64,000 bases of DNA from Ministeria vibrans ATCC 50519 (lineage: Eukaryota; Opisthokonta; Filasterea), in NCBI GenBank assembly GCA_943704425.1, contig CALSCP010001679.1, positions 40,042-104,041 of the forward strand. The letters run 5' to 3'. Both the position numbers and the translations under genes were made by a program. Position 1 is the stretch's first letter. The number at the start of each line of letters is the position of its first letter. Below are positions 12,892-25,881 of this stretch, piece after piece. A model generated the notes under the pieces. That model had not been told where the DNA came from. It searched no databases and worked only from the letters and a program-made list of their open reading frames with translations.

Positions 12892-15800
12892 CTATGCCTT
12901 CTTGGAGAGACGTTCGAGTCGGGCTTTCTCGAGGAGCGCTCTTTTCTCCAGGGCCTTGGCCTGTTTGGCCTCCAAACGACGTTCTGCCTGGCGCGACTGC
13001 TCCTCCAATTCCTCGAGAATAGCATCGCGATAGGCATCAAAGCCTTCTTCAAACTCAACGACGTCATTGTCGCCCACCACCCACAGGACCGAGTCAGTCT
13101 CCTGAATCAGACGTGCGTCGTGTGTCACTGTGATCACGCCCCCTTCAAACGAATTGATACCCTCAATCAGCGCATTGATCGATTCCATATCTATGATATT
13201 TTTCGATAGAGAAAGAGAGAGAGAGAATGAGACAACCTTTTTGGAATGCAAACAAGAAACAGGAATCACTGCATACCTAAATGATTTGTGGGCTCATCAA
13301 AAATGAGAATGTGAGGCTTAAGAAAACTCAAATGGGTAAAAACGACGCGGGACTTTTGGCCGCCACTGAGGTCACGGATAGGAATGGTGTGAGCGGGGCC
13401 GTCAAGACCAAATTTGCCCAGGCGCTGACGGGCGTCCTGGTACGTGCAGCCGTTTTGCTCGTGTTCGCGCTCAAGGTACTATTCGGGGCAATTGGATGAG
13501 AGAGTGAACAGAGAGTGTGTGTGACAGAGTAGTAGAGTCCAGAGAGAAAGAGAAAGGAAAAAAGAAACAAAGTGACAAAGACAAAAAGAGAAAGATTCAC
13601 AATATATATAATAAATATAAATTTACAATAATTATACAATATTTTGAGAGTGGACACTGGCGAAAGAGTTACCTGAACTGGGGACACGTCCATGTCAAGC
13701 TGGTCTACAAAGTGCTGGTTGTAGCGGCCCAGACGCAGTTTGCGGTTCATACGCACTTCGCCCTTGGTGGGTTCCAGAGTGCGGCACACCAGATCAAGAA
13801 GAGTCGATTTGCCCACACCTGGAAAATGACAAAAAAAAAAGGTATTATTTTAGGTTATGAGGGGGTTTTGTGTCTTGTTTTATCGTGTGTGGTTTGTAGG
13901 GTATATGCTCCTACCGTTAGGACCGACAATGGTAATGCGCGAGTCAAGATCAAGACCAAAGTTGACCTGATTGAACAGCATGGGACGACCCTCATAATGA
14001 AAGTCAACATCAAGAACCTAAAAAAGCACACATGAACACAAGTTAGAGGACGCTATTGTGAGTGAGTGTACGTGTATGTATATTACCTCAATGATTGGTG
14101 GAGGAAGCGGAGGCGGAGACTCAAAGAAGAACTTAACAACGTACTCCTTGCGACGCTGCAGCAGCTCTGTCTTGGTGTCTGAGCTTTCCTGCACCGACTC
14201 ACCCTTGCCCTTCTTGCCCTTTTCCTTCTTGGCCCCACCAGCACGCGCCTAGAGAGAGGGAGAAAGGAGAGAAAAATGAGAGAGAAAGGAGAGAGAAAAA
14301 AAAAGTGATAGAGTGAGAGGAGAGAAGGAGAAAAAAAACAAGCAAAAAGATGATAGAGAAAGCAGAGGGGTGTCAAAGAAGAGTGTGCACAAGAATATGG
14401 GCCGATTGTGTGAGAGTGAAAGCGACTGAGCAAAATTAACATGTAAGAAAATTGACGTACCTCCCGTTGCTTGAGTAACTTTGCGTCCGCCTGTGACTTG
14501 CTCGCTCCTCCCTGCTTCAGTGCTCGCCGGGCCTTCTCTTGCTTCTCAAAGGATTTGTCAAACTCGCGCACTTTCTATCACAGTCCGAAGAAGAGTGAGT
14601 CAGTGACTGCAATGACCATGATTGAAAAGAAAAGAAAAAGAAACCTGTTTGTGCATCTTCATGAAATCGTCAAAGTTGCCCTTGTACGCAACCACCTTCT
14701 TGCTTTCAAGGTGAAGCACGTCGGTGCAGACGCTGTTGAGGAAGTCCTGGTCGTGCGAGACGACAAGAAGAATCTTCTTCCACTTCTGCAGGTAGTTGTC
14801 CAGCCAGATGACGGCGTTGAGGTCAAGATGATTCGTCGGCTACGAGAGAGTGGTCGAGTGAGTAAGACTGAGTGACGAGTGTCGCTAAAATTATAAATTA
14901 TTATTATTATTATGGTTATTATTATGGTTATTATTGTTATTATTGTTATTATTGTTATTATTATTATTATTCTCATTATACCTCATCGAGAAGCAAAAGA
15001 GACGGCTCAATAAAAAGAGCACGGGCCAATGAGACACGCATGCGCCAGCCACCTGAGAATGACGACGTCACACGCTCCTGAGCTGCCTCATCGAACCCAA
15101 GACCAAACAGAATGCGCCTGTACGAAAACAAAGAATAAGTGTTCAAACTTCTGACTTCCTGTCACACACATACACACTAATTCTCTCTGTCTCTGCATGC
15201 GATTGGGTTGAATGTGTACCTGGCACGGGGCTCAGCACTCTCTGCGCCAATAAGAGCCAGTTCCTCGTAGATGGCCTGCAGACGGTCGTCCATGTCGCCC
15301 GTGATGCGCTCGGGACTCTTCTCCATCAGTTGTGTGAGCTCTTTCTCCTCTGCAAGCAGTGACGCACGCTTGGCGTCTGCTGCGAGAACCGCCTCAATGA
15401 CAGACATGTCAGTGGCGGCAAACTCTTGTTCGACAAGAAGACAGTCGAGATTGGATGGGATGGCAAGTGAGCGATTTGCAAGTTGCTTGAGCAGAGTCGT
15501 CTTTCCCTTGCCGTTGGGCCCCACCAGACCGTAGCGGCGCCCTTGCACAATGGTCAGCGACGCATTCACAAACAGCTCACGACCTCCCGCCGAAATGCTA
15601 AAGTTCTCAATGCGCACAATGCTCGTGTCGAGATTCTCATTGGCGGCCGAGCTGAGCTGCTGCGTGACTGAAAACTGCGCGCCGTCCTGCGATGCCTTGA
15701 GCATGGCAGCCTCGCGGTCCTCACGCTCACGGTCCTCCTTGAGTTTGCGTCGCTGCTTGTTCGTGAGGCGTGGTGCACTCGAAGTCGTGCTGGTCGCAGT

Positions 15801-16596
15801 TGTTGTGTTAGAGCTAGGACCAGCAACGTCGTCGTCGTCATCATCATCATTCTCATTCACGTCCGCCTGGCCTTCCTCCTTCACTTTAACAACCTCCTTT
15901 GCTTTGTCCTCCTTCACTTCGACTGTCTTTTCCTCCTCCTCCGCCACAGGCGTCTTTTCCTCCTCCTCTACCACAGGAGCCTTTTCCTCCTTAACCTCCT
16001 CGTCAAGCACATCCGTGCCCAGCTTCTTCTGCTTTCTCTTCTCCTTCTTCGACAGTGTCTGTGCTGCCTTTTCCTCCTCCTCTCCCTCCTCCTCCTCTTG
16101 CGACTGCTCACCTGCCAAAGCCGATGCTGCCGCCGCCGCCGCAGCAGCAGCAGCAGCAGCCTCCTTCTCTTCGGCCTCCTTCTGCGCAGCCTCCTCCTCG
16201 TCGCTAAGGTCATCAATGTCGAATGCCTTCTTCTTGCGCTTCTCCTTCTTCGACGCCTTGCCGCCACCGCTGGCCGACGCGGCGTTCGCCTTGGCAGCCT
16301 CTTCGGCCTCCAGCTCCTTCTTCATGGCCTCAATCGGGTCGAGCACGTCGTCGTCGTCGTCGTCGTCGTCGTCAGCGCCCGCACTGCGCTTGCCCTTCTT
16401 TTTCTTGCCGCCCTTTTTCGATGATCGACCCGACGCCGTCGACGACGCCACAGTCGACGTGCTTCGCGCGTCATCCCCGTCGTCGCCATCCTCCGCCCCC
16501 TCCTCCTCGCCATCGTCGTCGCTGTCGCCTCCGCGCTTGTTCTTGCGCCGGTCCTTCTTCGACACGCGGCCACCCGACGATTTCGCAACGCCCTGC

Positions 16597-16628
<32 letters not shown>

Positions 16629-16847
16629 GCGCTTGCCCTTGGACGTCTCCGCCGCGCCCATCTCGTTGTCGTCGTCGTCGCTGCTGTCGTCTCCGCCCCG
16701 ACGCCCCTTGCGCTTCCCTTTGCCCGTCCCCTTACGCGTCCCCACACTGTCTCCCTCGCCCCCACCCGCCGCTCCCTTCTTCTTGCGCACCGCCGCAGCC
16801 GGCGCCACGTTGTCGTCGTCGTTTCGTTGGGCTTTACCACGAGCCAT
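12892..16847 (-). CDS. ABCF1: ABCF1-like ATP-binding cassette protein
   Basis: Nine exons (16847-15220, 15117-14982, 14839-14645, 14574-14461, 14248-14087, 14017-13915, 13818-13673, 13478-13277, 13190-12892) give 994 residues. ABCF proteins are soluble twin ATPases that act on ribosomes in translation initiation or rescue. The N-terminal 390 residues are Lys/Glu/Asp/Ala-rich and disordered, as in ABCF1. Cassette 1: Walker [10 protein letters not shown], signature FSGGWRMR, Walker B LLLLDEPTNHLDL. Cassette 2: GPNGVGKST, signature LSGGQKSR, Walker [14 protein letters not shown], then the H-loop THDARLIQ. A Lys-rich linker joins them. There are no membrane segments. The second intron holds TTA/TAT repeats (14898-14971). 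Confidence 0.95.
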
Positions 16848-17138
16848 TGTAGTGCGAAATTTAATAATGAATGATGAAATGAGTCAAATGACAGAATTAC
16901 AGAAACGTGAATGTGGTGTGAGTAGAAATATTTTTTCAAACTTGATAATCAATTATTACAGATAAATCACTTGAATTCACTTCAGAGTTGTTTCGTTCAT
17001 CTTTATCGTAATCATGGAATTCCTTGTTCAATTTTGTGCCAACTGAGACGGTGGCCAGCAGGCAAGCTACTGTGTGTGTGGTGGTGGTGGGGAAGAGTGT
17101 CTTATTCAAGATCGTCGCTATAATAATATAATTATTAT
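16848..17138. other. divergent intergenic region
   Basis: About 290 AT-rich bases between the ABCF1-like start and the next plus-strand start. Presumably holds both promoters. I see no gene or clear motif. Confidence 0.5.
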
Positions 17139-17556
17139 ATGGTGCCATGTCGTATTCTGATTGATTTGCGCCACTCTGAGCCTCTCTCTCGCACGCCCAC
17201 GCCATTATGTGGCCCCACTGCAAGCCCTTGGTCGCGTGCGCTGTGGCCGTTTGCTAATGAATATGCGCAGGAAGCGGACGCCGCAACGGATGCCATCCTG
17301 CAGGCCAAGCCGGACGCTGTGGTGAAGACGAAGCGAGTCAACGAATACCCGATCATGGTTAAGATCACAACGGGCCGAAAGACCGTGTGGGAGGGGTACC
17401 CATATGCAAATCACATTTTTGACTTCAAAAACATTCTTATTTTTTTATTCACTCTTCTCTTCTCTTTCTTCCTTCTTCAGATCTCAAAAAGATCTGTTCC
17501 GAAAGAATGGTCACAGAGCCAAACCTGTGATCACGGCGGCTGTCAAGGCCCTGTAG
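17139..17556 (+). CDS. small protein, possibly Rdx/SelW-like
   Basis: Two exons (17139-17395, 17481-17556) join in frame to 110 residues. A hydrophobic strand near the start (CRILIDL) is followed by a helix-rich middle and a basic end, GRKTVWEG then KNGHRAKPVITAAVKAL. Size, the strand-turn-strand around GRKTVWEG and the helical tail recall the thioredoxin-fold Rdx/SelW family, but the usual CXXC/CXXU near the N-terminus is not clear. The family call is a guess. An extra upstream exon cannot be excluded. Confidence 0.45.
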
Positions 17557-17733
17557 ATCCCTTTCTCTCTGGATCGCCCGGTGTTATTCTCCCTATCTCT
17601 TTATGTGTATCTGTGTGACTCTGCCCTTGAAAGAAACCTCTTCGTGAGGCCTTTGCGGCGGATGATGATGCTATTGTAATTGCTGATAAACAAAAGAGGT
17701 GATAATATCATTGTGGTAAAAATAAATATACAG

Positions 17734-18426
17734 TTAAAGGAGACGACGACGGTCGCTGTCATCGTCGTCCAAGTCGATTTCATCCAACTCCAGATCGCCC
17801 AGCGCCATTGTGATATCCACACTCTCATTCTCAAGCGACTCCTCATGACGCACCGCACGACTGCGACTCGATGATGATGCGACAGCAGCAGCAGCAGCAG
17901 CTTTGCTTCGTGGATGGTGTTCTCCCTTGAATACGTCCCGCCCACCATCAATGTCGTCGCCCAGCGCATTCAGGCGTTCCCACTTGCGCCTTCCCACGCC
18001 CAAGCGCGCCTTCTCGCGTCGCAGTGAGTTGCGGTGACGACGCAGCGGCACATCCACCACCCCATCAAGCATCACTTCACCCACACTAGTGCCATCCGCA
18101 GTCATTCCCCTCTTGCACAGCCAACACGCGTCCGTCACATCCTCAAGAGACCCTTCAGCTGCAGCAGGTTCATCCCCACTCTTGCGCGTCGCACTAGAGC
18201 GCACCTCTTCCTCCTTCTCAACGGCCTTCAGCATCACTGTCGTGCGATAGGGCACTGCACCCGTCAGCAGCGGAGCCTCCATTTTGTTCACCAAACACAC
18301 AATCCTCCACGACACTCCGCGACTAAAAAAAAATCCTCAACAAGAATAAAATTAATAAGTCTGCAAGTGCGTGTGCTTGGTGTGTATGTATGTATGTATG
18401 TATGTATGTATGTATGTATGTATGTA

Positions 18427-18485
<59 letters not shown>

Positions 18486-18804
18486 TGGTGGTGGTGGTGG
18501 TGGTGACACTGGACTGCATCATTTCTGACCGTGGTTGTGTTTCAGGCAGTGTCTCAAGCATCACACGCACTTTCTCATGCACAATTCCCTGAAGCTCGAC
18601 CAGTTTTCGTTCAGATCGTCTAAACCAAACCAATCAGTCTCAGTACAACACTATGATTAAGACGCAAAAATGAATGTACGTTCTGTAGGCCGCGAGAATA
18701 GGCAGACAAAGACAGCAGGTAAGGCACGAGAAGCCAAGGAGACACGACTCAATCTTCCACCGTCTTGATTGCGCTTTTGACATTAGTGCAAACGGTTCGT
18801 TCAT
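17734..18804 (-). CDS. single-pass membrane protein, unknown
   Basis: Three exons (18804-18680, 18619-18515, 18322-17734) keep one frame for 272 residues. Near the N-terminus lies one hydrophobic, Cys-rich segment (CLLGFSCLTCCLCLPILAAY). A charged helix follows, then a second moderately hydrophobic stretch SWRIVCLVNKMEAPLL. The C-terminal 150 residues are hydrophilic, with CWLC, poly-Ala and an acidic end (ELDEIDLDDDDSD). No family recognised. The exon 2 donor (GTCCAG) is weak but is the only one that keeps the frame. Transcription may start upstream in a T-rich stretch. Confidence 0.55.
18381..18505. repeat. compound (TGTA)n-(TG)n-(GGT)n microsatellite
   Basis: Three adjacent simple repeats fill an intron of the membrane-protein gene. 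Confidence 0.95.
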
Positions 18805-19005
18805 TCGTCGTACCTACAAAAACAACAACAGCGCCACACACTCAAACTTTAGGGTTTTTGTTCTTCTCTCGTTGACTGCTGCCTGAATCTCTCTCTCTAT
18901 CCCTTTTTTTCTTTCTCTCAACGTTGTTCTCTCCGTCTCTTCTTTTTCTTCTTGAAACTCTTTATCACTCCTGCTCTCTTCTGCTACGTCTTTTTTTTCT
19001 TGTTT

Positions 19006-20531
19006 TTAGCGTACCGCAGAGCAAAAGTCGGCGGGTGAAATGCGGTTGTCAAGGTCAACATGAAAGTTGTCGTAGAAGAGCTCTTCAAGGCAGAGATTGA
19101 GAGTGCGGATGGCACGGGTGGGCTGGGAGGATAACGGAGTGGTGCGAACAAGACGTAGGCAGACGGAGGAACAGGCGGAGCAGAGACGTGCGGGCGGGGA
19201 GGGAGTGGGTGGAGGAGAGAGGGGCGGAGGTGGTTGGCACGGAAGCATGTGCCAGCGCAAGGAGGCGCTGGTGGCGGGAGTGGTAGTGGGCTCAAGGGCA
19301 AGCGAGAGGATCCCATAGTCACCGGCAAGCACAAGAACATTGTCTTGCGCAATGCAGTACCACAAACGCCCAAGATTGCCAAAGTTGTAGTTGCCCAACA
19401 CAAGTGCATGGTCGCGTTCGCTCACTTGTGTGTCTGGGTGACGGCCTGTGCGATTGAGTTTGTGCAAACTGAGAATGCGCAGTGCTCCTGTGCGACTGCA
19501 ACACACGACAAGCGCTTCACTGTCGGGCAGATACAGTCCGTGGGAGATCTGAAGAATAAACAGAACGGTTTGTATCCATTCGCACTGCAATCTAATCTTG
19601 TTTTTTTCTTACTTCGCCAATGTCCGATTGAAGGAAACACACGCGCTTGAACTGTTGCAGCCCGTCCCACACGCGAACGTTGCCATTGTCATCGCCAGTA
19701 ATAAGCCACAAATGACTGCCGGTGTCGACAAACTCACACCACGAGCACATGTTGGCGTGTCCGAGACGCAGCGGTGGGATGTTGGTGCGATCGTCAATGT
19801 CGAAGACGGTACAATCACGCGAGAGTGACGCAACGCAGATGTATCGACCATTGTCGCGAGGGCTCACCGTCACATACATGCAGTAGTGCTGACACATAAA
19901 GTAGCGCTCCTTTTTCCACTGCAACGCCAAATGGTGTGTGTGGGTAAGCAGATAGTGCGTCTAATGAACTGTCTTTACCTCTCCGTCCACACTCCCAGAC
20001 GTCAATCGCCACATGACGACTGTCTGATCATCGCTTGTGGTAAATACAATGTCGGGGCGCGAAGGATGCATCCGAATGCAGCGGATGTAGTCGAGATGGG
20101 CTGAGACAACAATTCATTAGTTGGCAGTAAATCACAAGTTTGAGTACCTTTGAATGAGTGAACCACAGCAAGATCCTCGCTGTCCAACACGTACACCGTA
20201 TACTTGTCGTTTCCAACGAGAATCCGATCGGCTGAAGCGATGCAGACTGCAGAAGGAAAGAAGTCGGTAAGTTACCAAACGTGCACAAAAAACAAACGAA
20301 GAAATTTTCCAAACAGCTCAAGTTCACAATTTCACCTGTTCGAATGGGCACACTGTCAACTTTGGTTCGCATGGCAATCACCCGGCCAACAAGGTCGTAC
20401 ACAGCGACGCTTCCATCATACAGAGTGACCAGAATTTTCTCGCCGCACGGAAAGAAGGCAAGACTCTTGACACGCGTCGAGTATTCAACCCAGTGGCGCC
20501 GCAGCGTCCACGGCACAAGATTGTCGTCCAT
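19006..20531 (-). CDS. WD40 protein related to coatomer beta-prime
   Basis: Five exons (20531-20336, 20246-20148, 20100-19979, 19918-19613, 19548-19006) give 421 residues. The order of blades follows the N-terminal propeller of COPB2: RVKSLAFFPCGEKILVTLYD, a second blade ending VVHSF, AHLDYIRCIRMHPSRPDIVF, then TSDDQTVVMWR and GDDNGNVRVWDG. COPB2 recruits cargo tails to COPI vesicles at the Golgi and is about 900 residues. This protein ends after the propeller and has a Pro-rich insert (PPPPLSPPPTPSPP) near the C-terminus; the alpha-solenoid that binds alpha-COP is missing. It may be a divergent paralogue with its own role. Similarity is clear by eye but many propeller residues differ. Confidence 0.75.
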
Positions 20532-20749
20532 TAAATGAAAAGAAAAGGATCACAAGTAGAAAACGTTCACAAAAGAAGTAATAATTATTAAAACTGAATA
20601 ATGAATAAATTCAATATAGAGTAATAAATACAATGCTTCCGCCATAAGCGATTGACTAAGGCCACAAAGATGAAGTGTTCTGAAATATGGATCATGGTGT
20701 ATGTTATTATTGATAGATTATTTACAGAAACGATATAATTTTTCTCGAC

Positions 20750-23700
20750 TCAATGGTTGATCGTCGAATCACCAGTCTCAGTGCGCTCGAGCGCCCACTC
20801 AGTGTGCGCCCCGCGCGTTTGACGCTTGACAATCCTGAACTTGGTCAGGTCAAAGCGAGTGACCATGCCACGCACCTGATTGAAACGATTCACCACGACC
20901 AAGTGACGTAGACCCATGCCACGGAAGAGACGGAAGGCGCGCGACAGGGCCGATCGCTCGCGAAGTGTGTACGGCGTCGCGTTGAGGTAGGGCCGTAGGT
21001 CAATGACAAAATCAGAGTCGCTTTCGTTAACGTGCACCGATTCAATCTTGGGGTAGCGCGGGTAGTCTGCCTGGAAATCCTCTAGGGTGAGTCGCTTCGC
21101 CTGCACCGTCACCGAGTTGCCTGTGTTTATTGCAACGCCGTGCGCGCGATGGTTCAGCAGTGTGATGAGCTGTGAGCGCATAATGATGCCGCAAAAGGTG
21201 CCGTACGAGTGATCCTGATCAACCCCTTCAAAATCGTGCGAGACGACGGGGAAGGCATGGTGGGAGGAGCGCAGCAGCGTGCGGTAAACACTTCCCACAG
21301 TCTCAAGCTGCTGTAGACACTCGACATGCTTGGCCATGACGTCGCCCACACGAAAGTTTTGCATGTGGAAGGGTGCCTCCCAGGGCAGTAGTGGAATGCG
21401 CGCCAGGTGAATGTGGATGTCGTAGATGCCCTCGTTGAAAAGATCACCAATTACTTTGCTCACAACAATGGTTAGCATAAGAGGCAAACCGTACGCCACA
21501 TTTCCTGTCGCCTCCATAATGATGACTGTCAGCGAAATGGTCATGCGCACTATACCCGCCAGCACAGCAGCAGCACCAATCAGCGCATACTTGCCCGGAT
21601 CCACCCATGTGTAGTCGGGCAGGAAATAGAACAAAACTTCCCCAAAAAGCCGTCCAAAGGCAGCACCCGTGAGCAGCGACGGCACAAACAGACCCGAAGG
21701 CACACCGATGCCATACGTGACAACCGACAGGCAGAAGTAAATGACAAAAAAAATGGCCAACAAATCCATATGATAGTCACCTAAAAATGAATGAGAAACG
21801 AAGTAAGTTTTGTTTGCGTGCATGCGTATTTGAAAGAGAGAAATGAAAAGTGACAGTGTGTGCATGTGAGTTCTCTTACCAGGTTGAGCGTGAAAAAGAC
21901 TCTTGATGGACTCTTCAGGAGTGTTGAAGAGCAAGGATGCCATTTGGTTGTATTGTTGCTGAGGACAAAACAGCAAAAACTGATGGCCCGACGGAGCGTG
22001 TCCTATCAAGAAGAGAAAATAAACATAATAATTATTATAATATAATATTATATAAATAATATAATAATTATTATTATATTATTATAATTATAATATAATT
22101 ATATTGATATTGATTGATGTATTATTGTGTGAACTGAGAGACAGTATATGCTGCGCTATAGAACAACTCTGTGCATGTGTGGTACCTTGAGGGAGACAAT
22201 CGTTAACGCCGTAGACAAGTGCAAAAGAGATGGTTGCAGTAAAAATAGAAATAGCCAGCACTTCCATTAGTCGGTAACTCGGTCTATTAAAACAATGTCA
22301 ACGTGAGAACTCGTGTGACATTGAACAGACAATGCAGTACACAACACACAGAATCACGTTTGTCAACGATTCTCTCTCTCTCTGGGCCTGCCTCCGCCCC
22401 TCTCAATCTCTCTCATTGAGTACTTTGAGAAATGATGTCTGCGTAAAATGGTGAGACGGGTGTTGATCATGTTGAAAAGTGCACCAATGAGTCCTCCAAT
22501 GACTCCCATGATCATGAAAATCGGCAGTTCCTCCAAATTGTACGTCGCAAGTGCAAACGATCCGAAATTGAGCAAACCGGGCGAGGAGAGAGAGCCAAAG
22601 CCCGTCAGATAGGTTGAACGCAGGACATTCAGAGTAAACGTGGCAGTCATGCTCGCAAAAAAAATGCGCCAAGTCAGTGCCTGATTCCAGAAGGAAGCGC
22701 CTGAAACAAACCCAACATTCACACACACACAACATAAAAGCAGAGGTGAAAACCATGTCATTTTGAAAATAGCGGTAGTCTACCTTCTTCAAGGGCAAAA
22801 AGAACCCCGCCAATGGGTGCGCCAAAGGCAGCAGATACACCCGCAGCCGCGCCGGCCGAGACAAAGTCGCGTTTCTCTTGGTCGTTGCGGAAGGCACGAA
22901 ACCACTTAAGGTCCAGTTTGAACGACGTTGCTTTGCCCTGCGACACTCCTGCAGCCACAACAGCCCCCGAGTGGATCATTGGACCCTAAGCAAAAAACCC
23001 CACAAAAAATGAGTCTGTGTGCACATTCGAAACTATCGAACCTCTTTGCCGACTGCGAGACCACCACTGACACTGAAGAGCACACCGACTGCCTTGGCCA
23101 GGAGCGTCTTGATGCGCACCACATGAGGAATTTTAATGCCGTTGAGGTAGCATTTGATCTCGGGAATGCCCGAACCGGCCGCGAGAGGCTACACACGCAG
23201 AGAAAAGAAAAAAAAAAGAAGAAGAAAAAAGAAGAAGAAGAAGAGGGAACAATCAAGAGTGGTTTCGCTTTGGCTGTTTCAACTCACCTCTACCAACGTG
23301 CCAAGAATGCCACCGATTGAGGTGTAGCCGACGTTGATAGCCACCCAAATAAGAAGGGTCTCCCACAGACAGTCGCCAGCCGTGCACTTGTCCATCGACT
23401 TGCCGAGCGCGAGAAACTTGAGGTCAGACAGGTAGCGAATGCACAAATCAATGGCAGTCGCAATGGCGCCTGTGATGATCCCAACGAGCAGACAGATGAG
23501 CCAGCGGGCACCCTCTAGTTTCAGATGGTCCTGCGCACGGAGGGGGAGGAGGGAGGAGCGGTGGTTCGTGGCGTGTGTAGCGCAGAGGAAATGAGAAAGA
23601 GATTTCTGCGAAAAACTTCTCTTTGGTTCGGTTACCTTTTCACTTCGCGTTGCTGCTTCGTCGAGGAATACTTCGCTCTCAAGCACATCGTAGTCAAGGC

Positions 23701-23991
23701 TCTAAAGAAAGGGGCGAGCAAGAGAGAAGGGACCGATGAGATGAAATAAACGGGACGAGTGACTTTTTTGTGTCATGAGTGAACCTCAAACGTTTTTCCC
23801 GCTGCATTTGGGAGTCTTCGTTGTCTCAGGTTGGCCGAGGCGCCTCGAGTGCCCAAGAGAGGAGCGTGCTGTATAAGCAAAATAAGAGGGAGAGGGGTAA
23901 TGTGATGTCGTAAGAGAGAGAGAGATGAGAGACGTCTTGATACCTCGGAGTCTGGCAGGGCGCCGTCAGACGAAGAGACGTCGCCTCGCAT
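20750..23991 (-). CDS. CLC-6/7-type chloride/proton exchanger
   Basis: Ten exons (23991-23944, 23868-23785, 23701-23636, 23530-23288, 23188-23042, 22985-22784, 22700-22424, 22283-22186, 22002-21880, 21780-20750) give 772 residues. An N-terminal cytosolic tail with a LESEVFLDE segment precedes the membrane core: GSGIPEIK (chloride-binding Ser), GKEGPMIHSG (gating Glu), EEGASFWNQ (position of the proton Glu), and [20 protein letters not shown]. Two CBS domains follow (VMAKHVECL and [20 protein letters not shown]). Having both glutamates argues for a Cl-/H+ antiporter of endosomes, lysosomes or the contractile vacuole rather than a channel. Sequence is closest to the CLC-6/7 branch. Introns contain (GAA)n near 23205-23245 and AT repeats near 22020-22100. 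Confidence 0.95.
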
Positions 23992-24135
23992 GGAAGAGAG
24001 TGAGAATAAGAAACGAGACGAGGGGAAGAAAGAAAAAATTCAAAAAAATATGATAGATCAATTTTCAGATGAATGAGATAGATCAATAATTAATCTTTAA
24101 ATTTTTGAAATCTTGAGACATCCGTCATACACCAA

Positions 24136-24769
24136 ATGACAGAGTCGACTGAAAATCAAGTAGATCGACACGATCAACACGATCGTGCTCGCTCTTGCGT
24201 TGTTGACGTTGTTTCTTCTTGGAATCTCGACGTAACAATCGAAAAGCAATCTCTTCTCCTCATTGCCATTAGTCACCGATCATTGCTTTCCCCACCCTGC
24301 ATAGAACAAGTGGAAGTATAATTTGGTTGTGGTGGACGAGGGTGAAACAATCACTCTCGTTCAAGGGTATGGAATATAAATCATTTTCTCTTACTCACAA
24401 CTCTGTCACTCACTCCCTCTCGTTATGTCGTTTCTTACCCATCAATTACCTACTCTCTTCACTCTTCAGGCAATTCTCTATCCCAACACCCACCAAGCCA
24501 ATCCCACAAGCGACCGCCTACGTTGATTTTCGAGTGGTTGCCCCTGACAACGCAGTGTTTTACACTCTCGAGGGAAGCCAACATTCGCACAATGCGCAAA
24601 CACCCTGCCACGAGGACTGGCTACAGGTCAGTACAAATAATTTACTGATCATTCATTCTATTCTCTTTTAACACGTTTAATATCGTAGAATGTTATTCGA
24701 TACAAGGTGCGTGTCGCTTCTTCGAGCGCTGTTCTCAATCCAGACCCAAGAGGGATTCTGAACCACTGA
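24136..24769 (+). CDS. small protein of unknown function
   Basis: Four exons (24136-24231, 24305-24366, 24470-24626, 24689-24769) join in frame to 131 residues. It begins with a His/Asp-rich stretch and then looks like alternating beta strands: NLVVVDEGETITLVQG, YVDFRVVAPDNAVFYTLEG and NVIRYKVRVASSSAVL. No signal peptide or membrane segment. I recognise no family. It is transcribed away from the CLC gene with only 144 bases between the two starts, so they may share a promoter region. Other splice choices exist at the first junction. Confidence 0.55.
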
Positions 24770-25012
24770 GGCTACCTGTGTCTATGTGTGCGACTGCGCG
24801 TGTATATATAGTACTTTTCCGCTGGTGTATATATAATAATTATATGTATTTAGAACTTATTTACGTGTATACGTGAACGTGTGGCGAAGCATGTCAATAA
24901 CCTCGATTACGAGTTGGAAAGCTTGTTTCTCATGGGGGATGGGGGGAGTTATATATATATATATATAATTATATTAATTTTATTATGATTATTATTTTTA
25001 TTATTAATTGTT

Positions 25013-25835
25013 TTACACTGCGGAAACGGAGCGCAATCGAATTGACATGTCCTTGGCCGGAAAGCGAGTCAACGACGTTTGCGAGCGTGTCAGCATTTTG
25101 GGGTCCTTTGCATCGCATTGCGCCACAAAAATCGACACCTGAAGCTCCTCGAGTTGGTCGACAATGCGCACAAAGGAAGGACGCATGCGCGGCTGGGAGT
25201 GCCAACATTGCTCAATAAGCACGCGAATCGACTCGTACGTCGCATCCTCAAGGTAAAAGTGTGGTCGCTGTCCGCGCGTCACTGCCTCCTCGACATCCCA
25301 TGTGTTCTCCAGCTCCTCAAAGGGCAGTCGTCGCTCAAGCAGCTCATATAACACAATACCAAAGGAGTACACATCCGCCGGCGCACCATATGTGGCTCCC
25401 TTCAATATCTCAGGACTACACAGAGTATCAGCTCCAAAACACACCGGAAATAGTGTTCGAGTTCGTACCTTTGCCACAACAGTGTCCCCACATAGGTCGT
25501 GAGAATCCGGTTGTTATGGCTCAGGCTTGCCTGCGGCACAGCCGCCGTTTCCAGTCCATCGCGCGTCTTCGGGTTCTGTCGAAGTCGCGACCGACACGAC
25601 CCCTCTCCACAAATACCGTCTTCTTCCTCCACTGCCTCCAAGTTGCACAGCAGTCGAGCAGTGCCAAAGTCTACAAAAAGGAAATAGAATAAAAATAACA
25701 ATAATATAATTATAAGAAAAAAAAATTATTAATAAAGAATCAATAAAATAATATCAATAATAATTAATAATAAAATTAAATTTTATTATTATTATTATTA
25801 TTATTATTTTTAAAAAAAGAAAAAGAAAAATATAC

Positions 25836-25881
<46 letters not shown>

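Noticed and set aside
15550-16965. A 470-codon plus-strand frame opposite ABCF1 exon 1
   Set aside because: It is Ser/Pro-rich shadow of the Lys/Glu/Asp-rich exon (GAG/GAC read backwards). The minus-strand model has splice support and conserved motifs.
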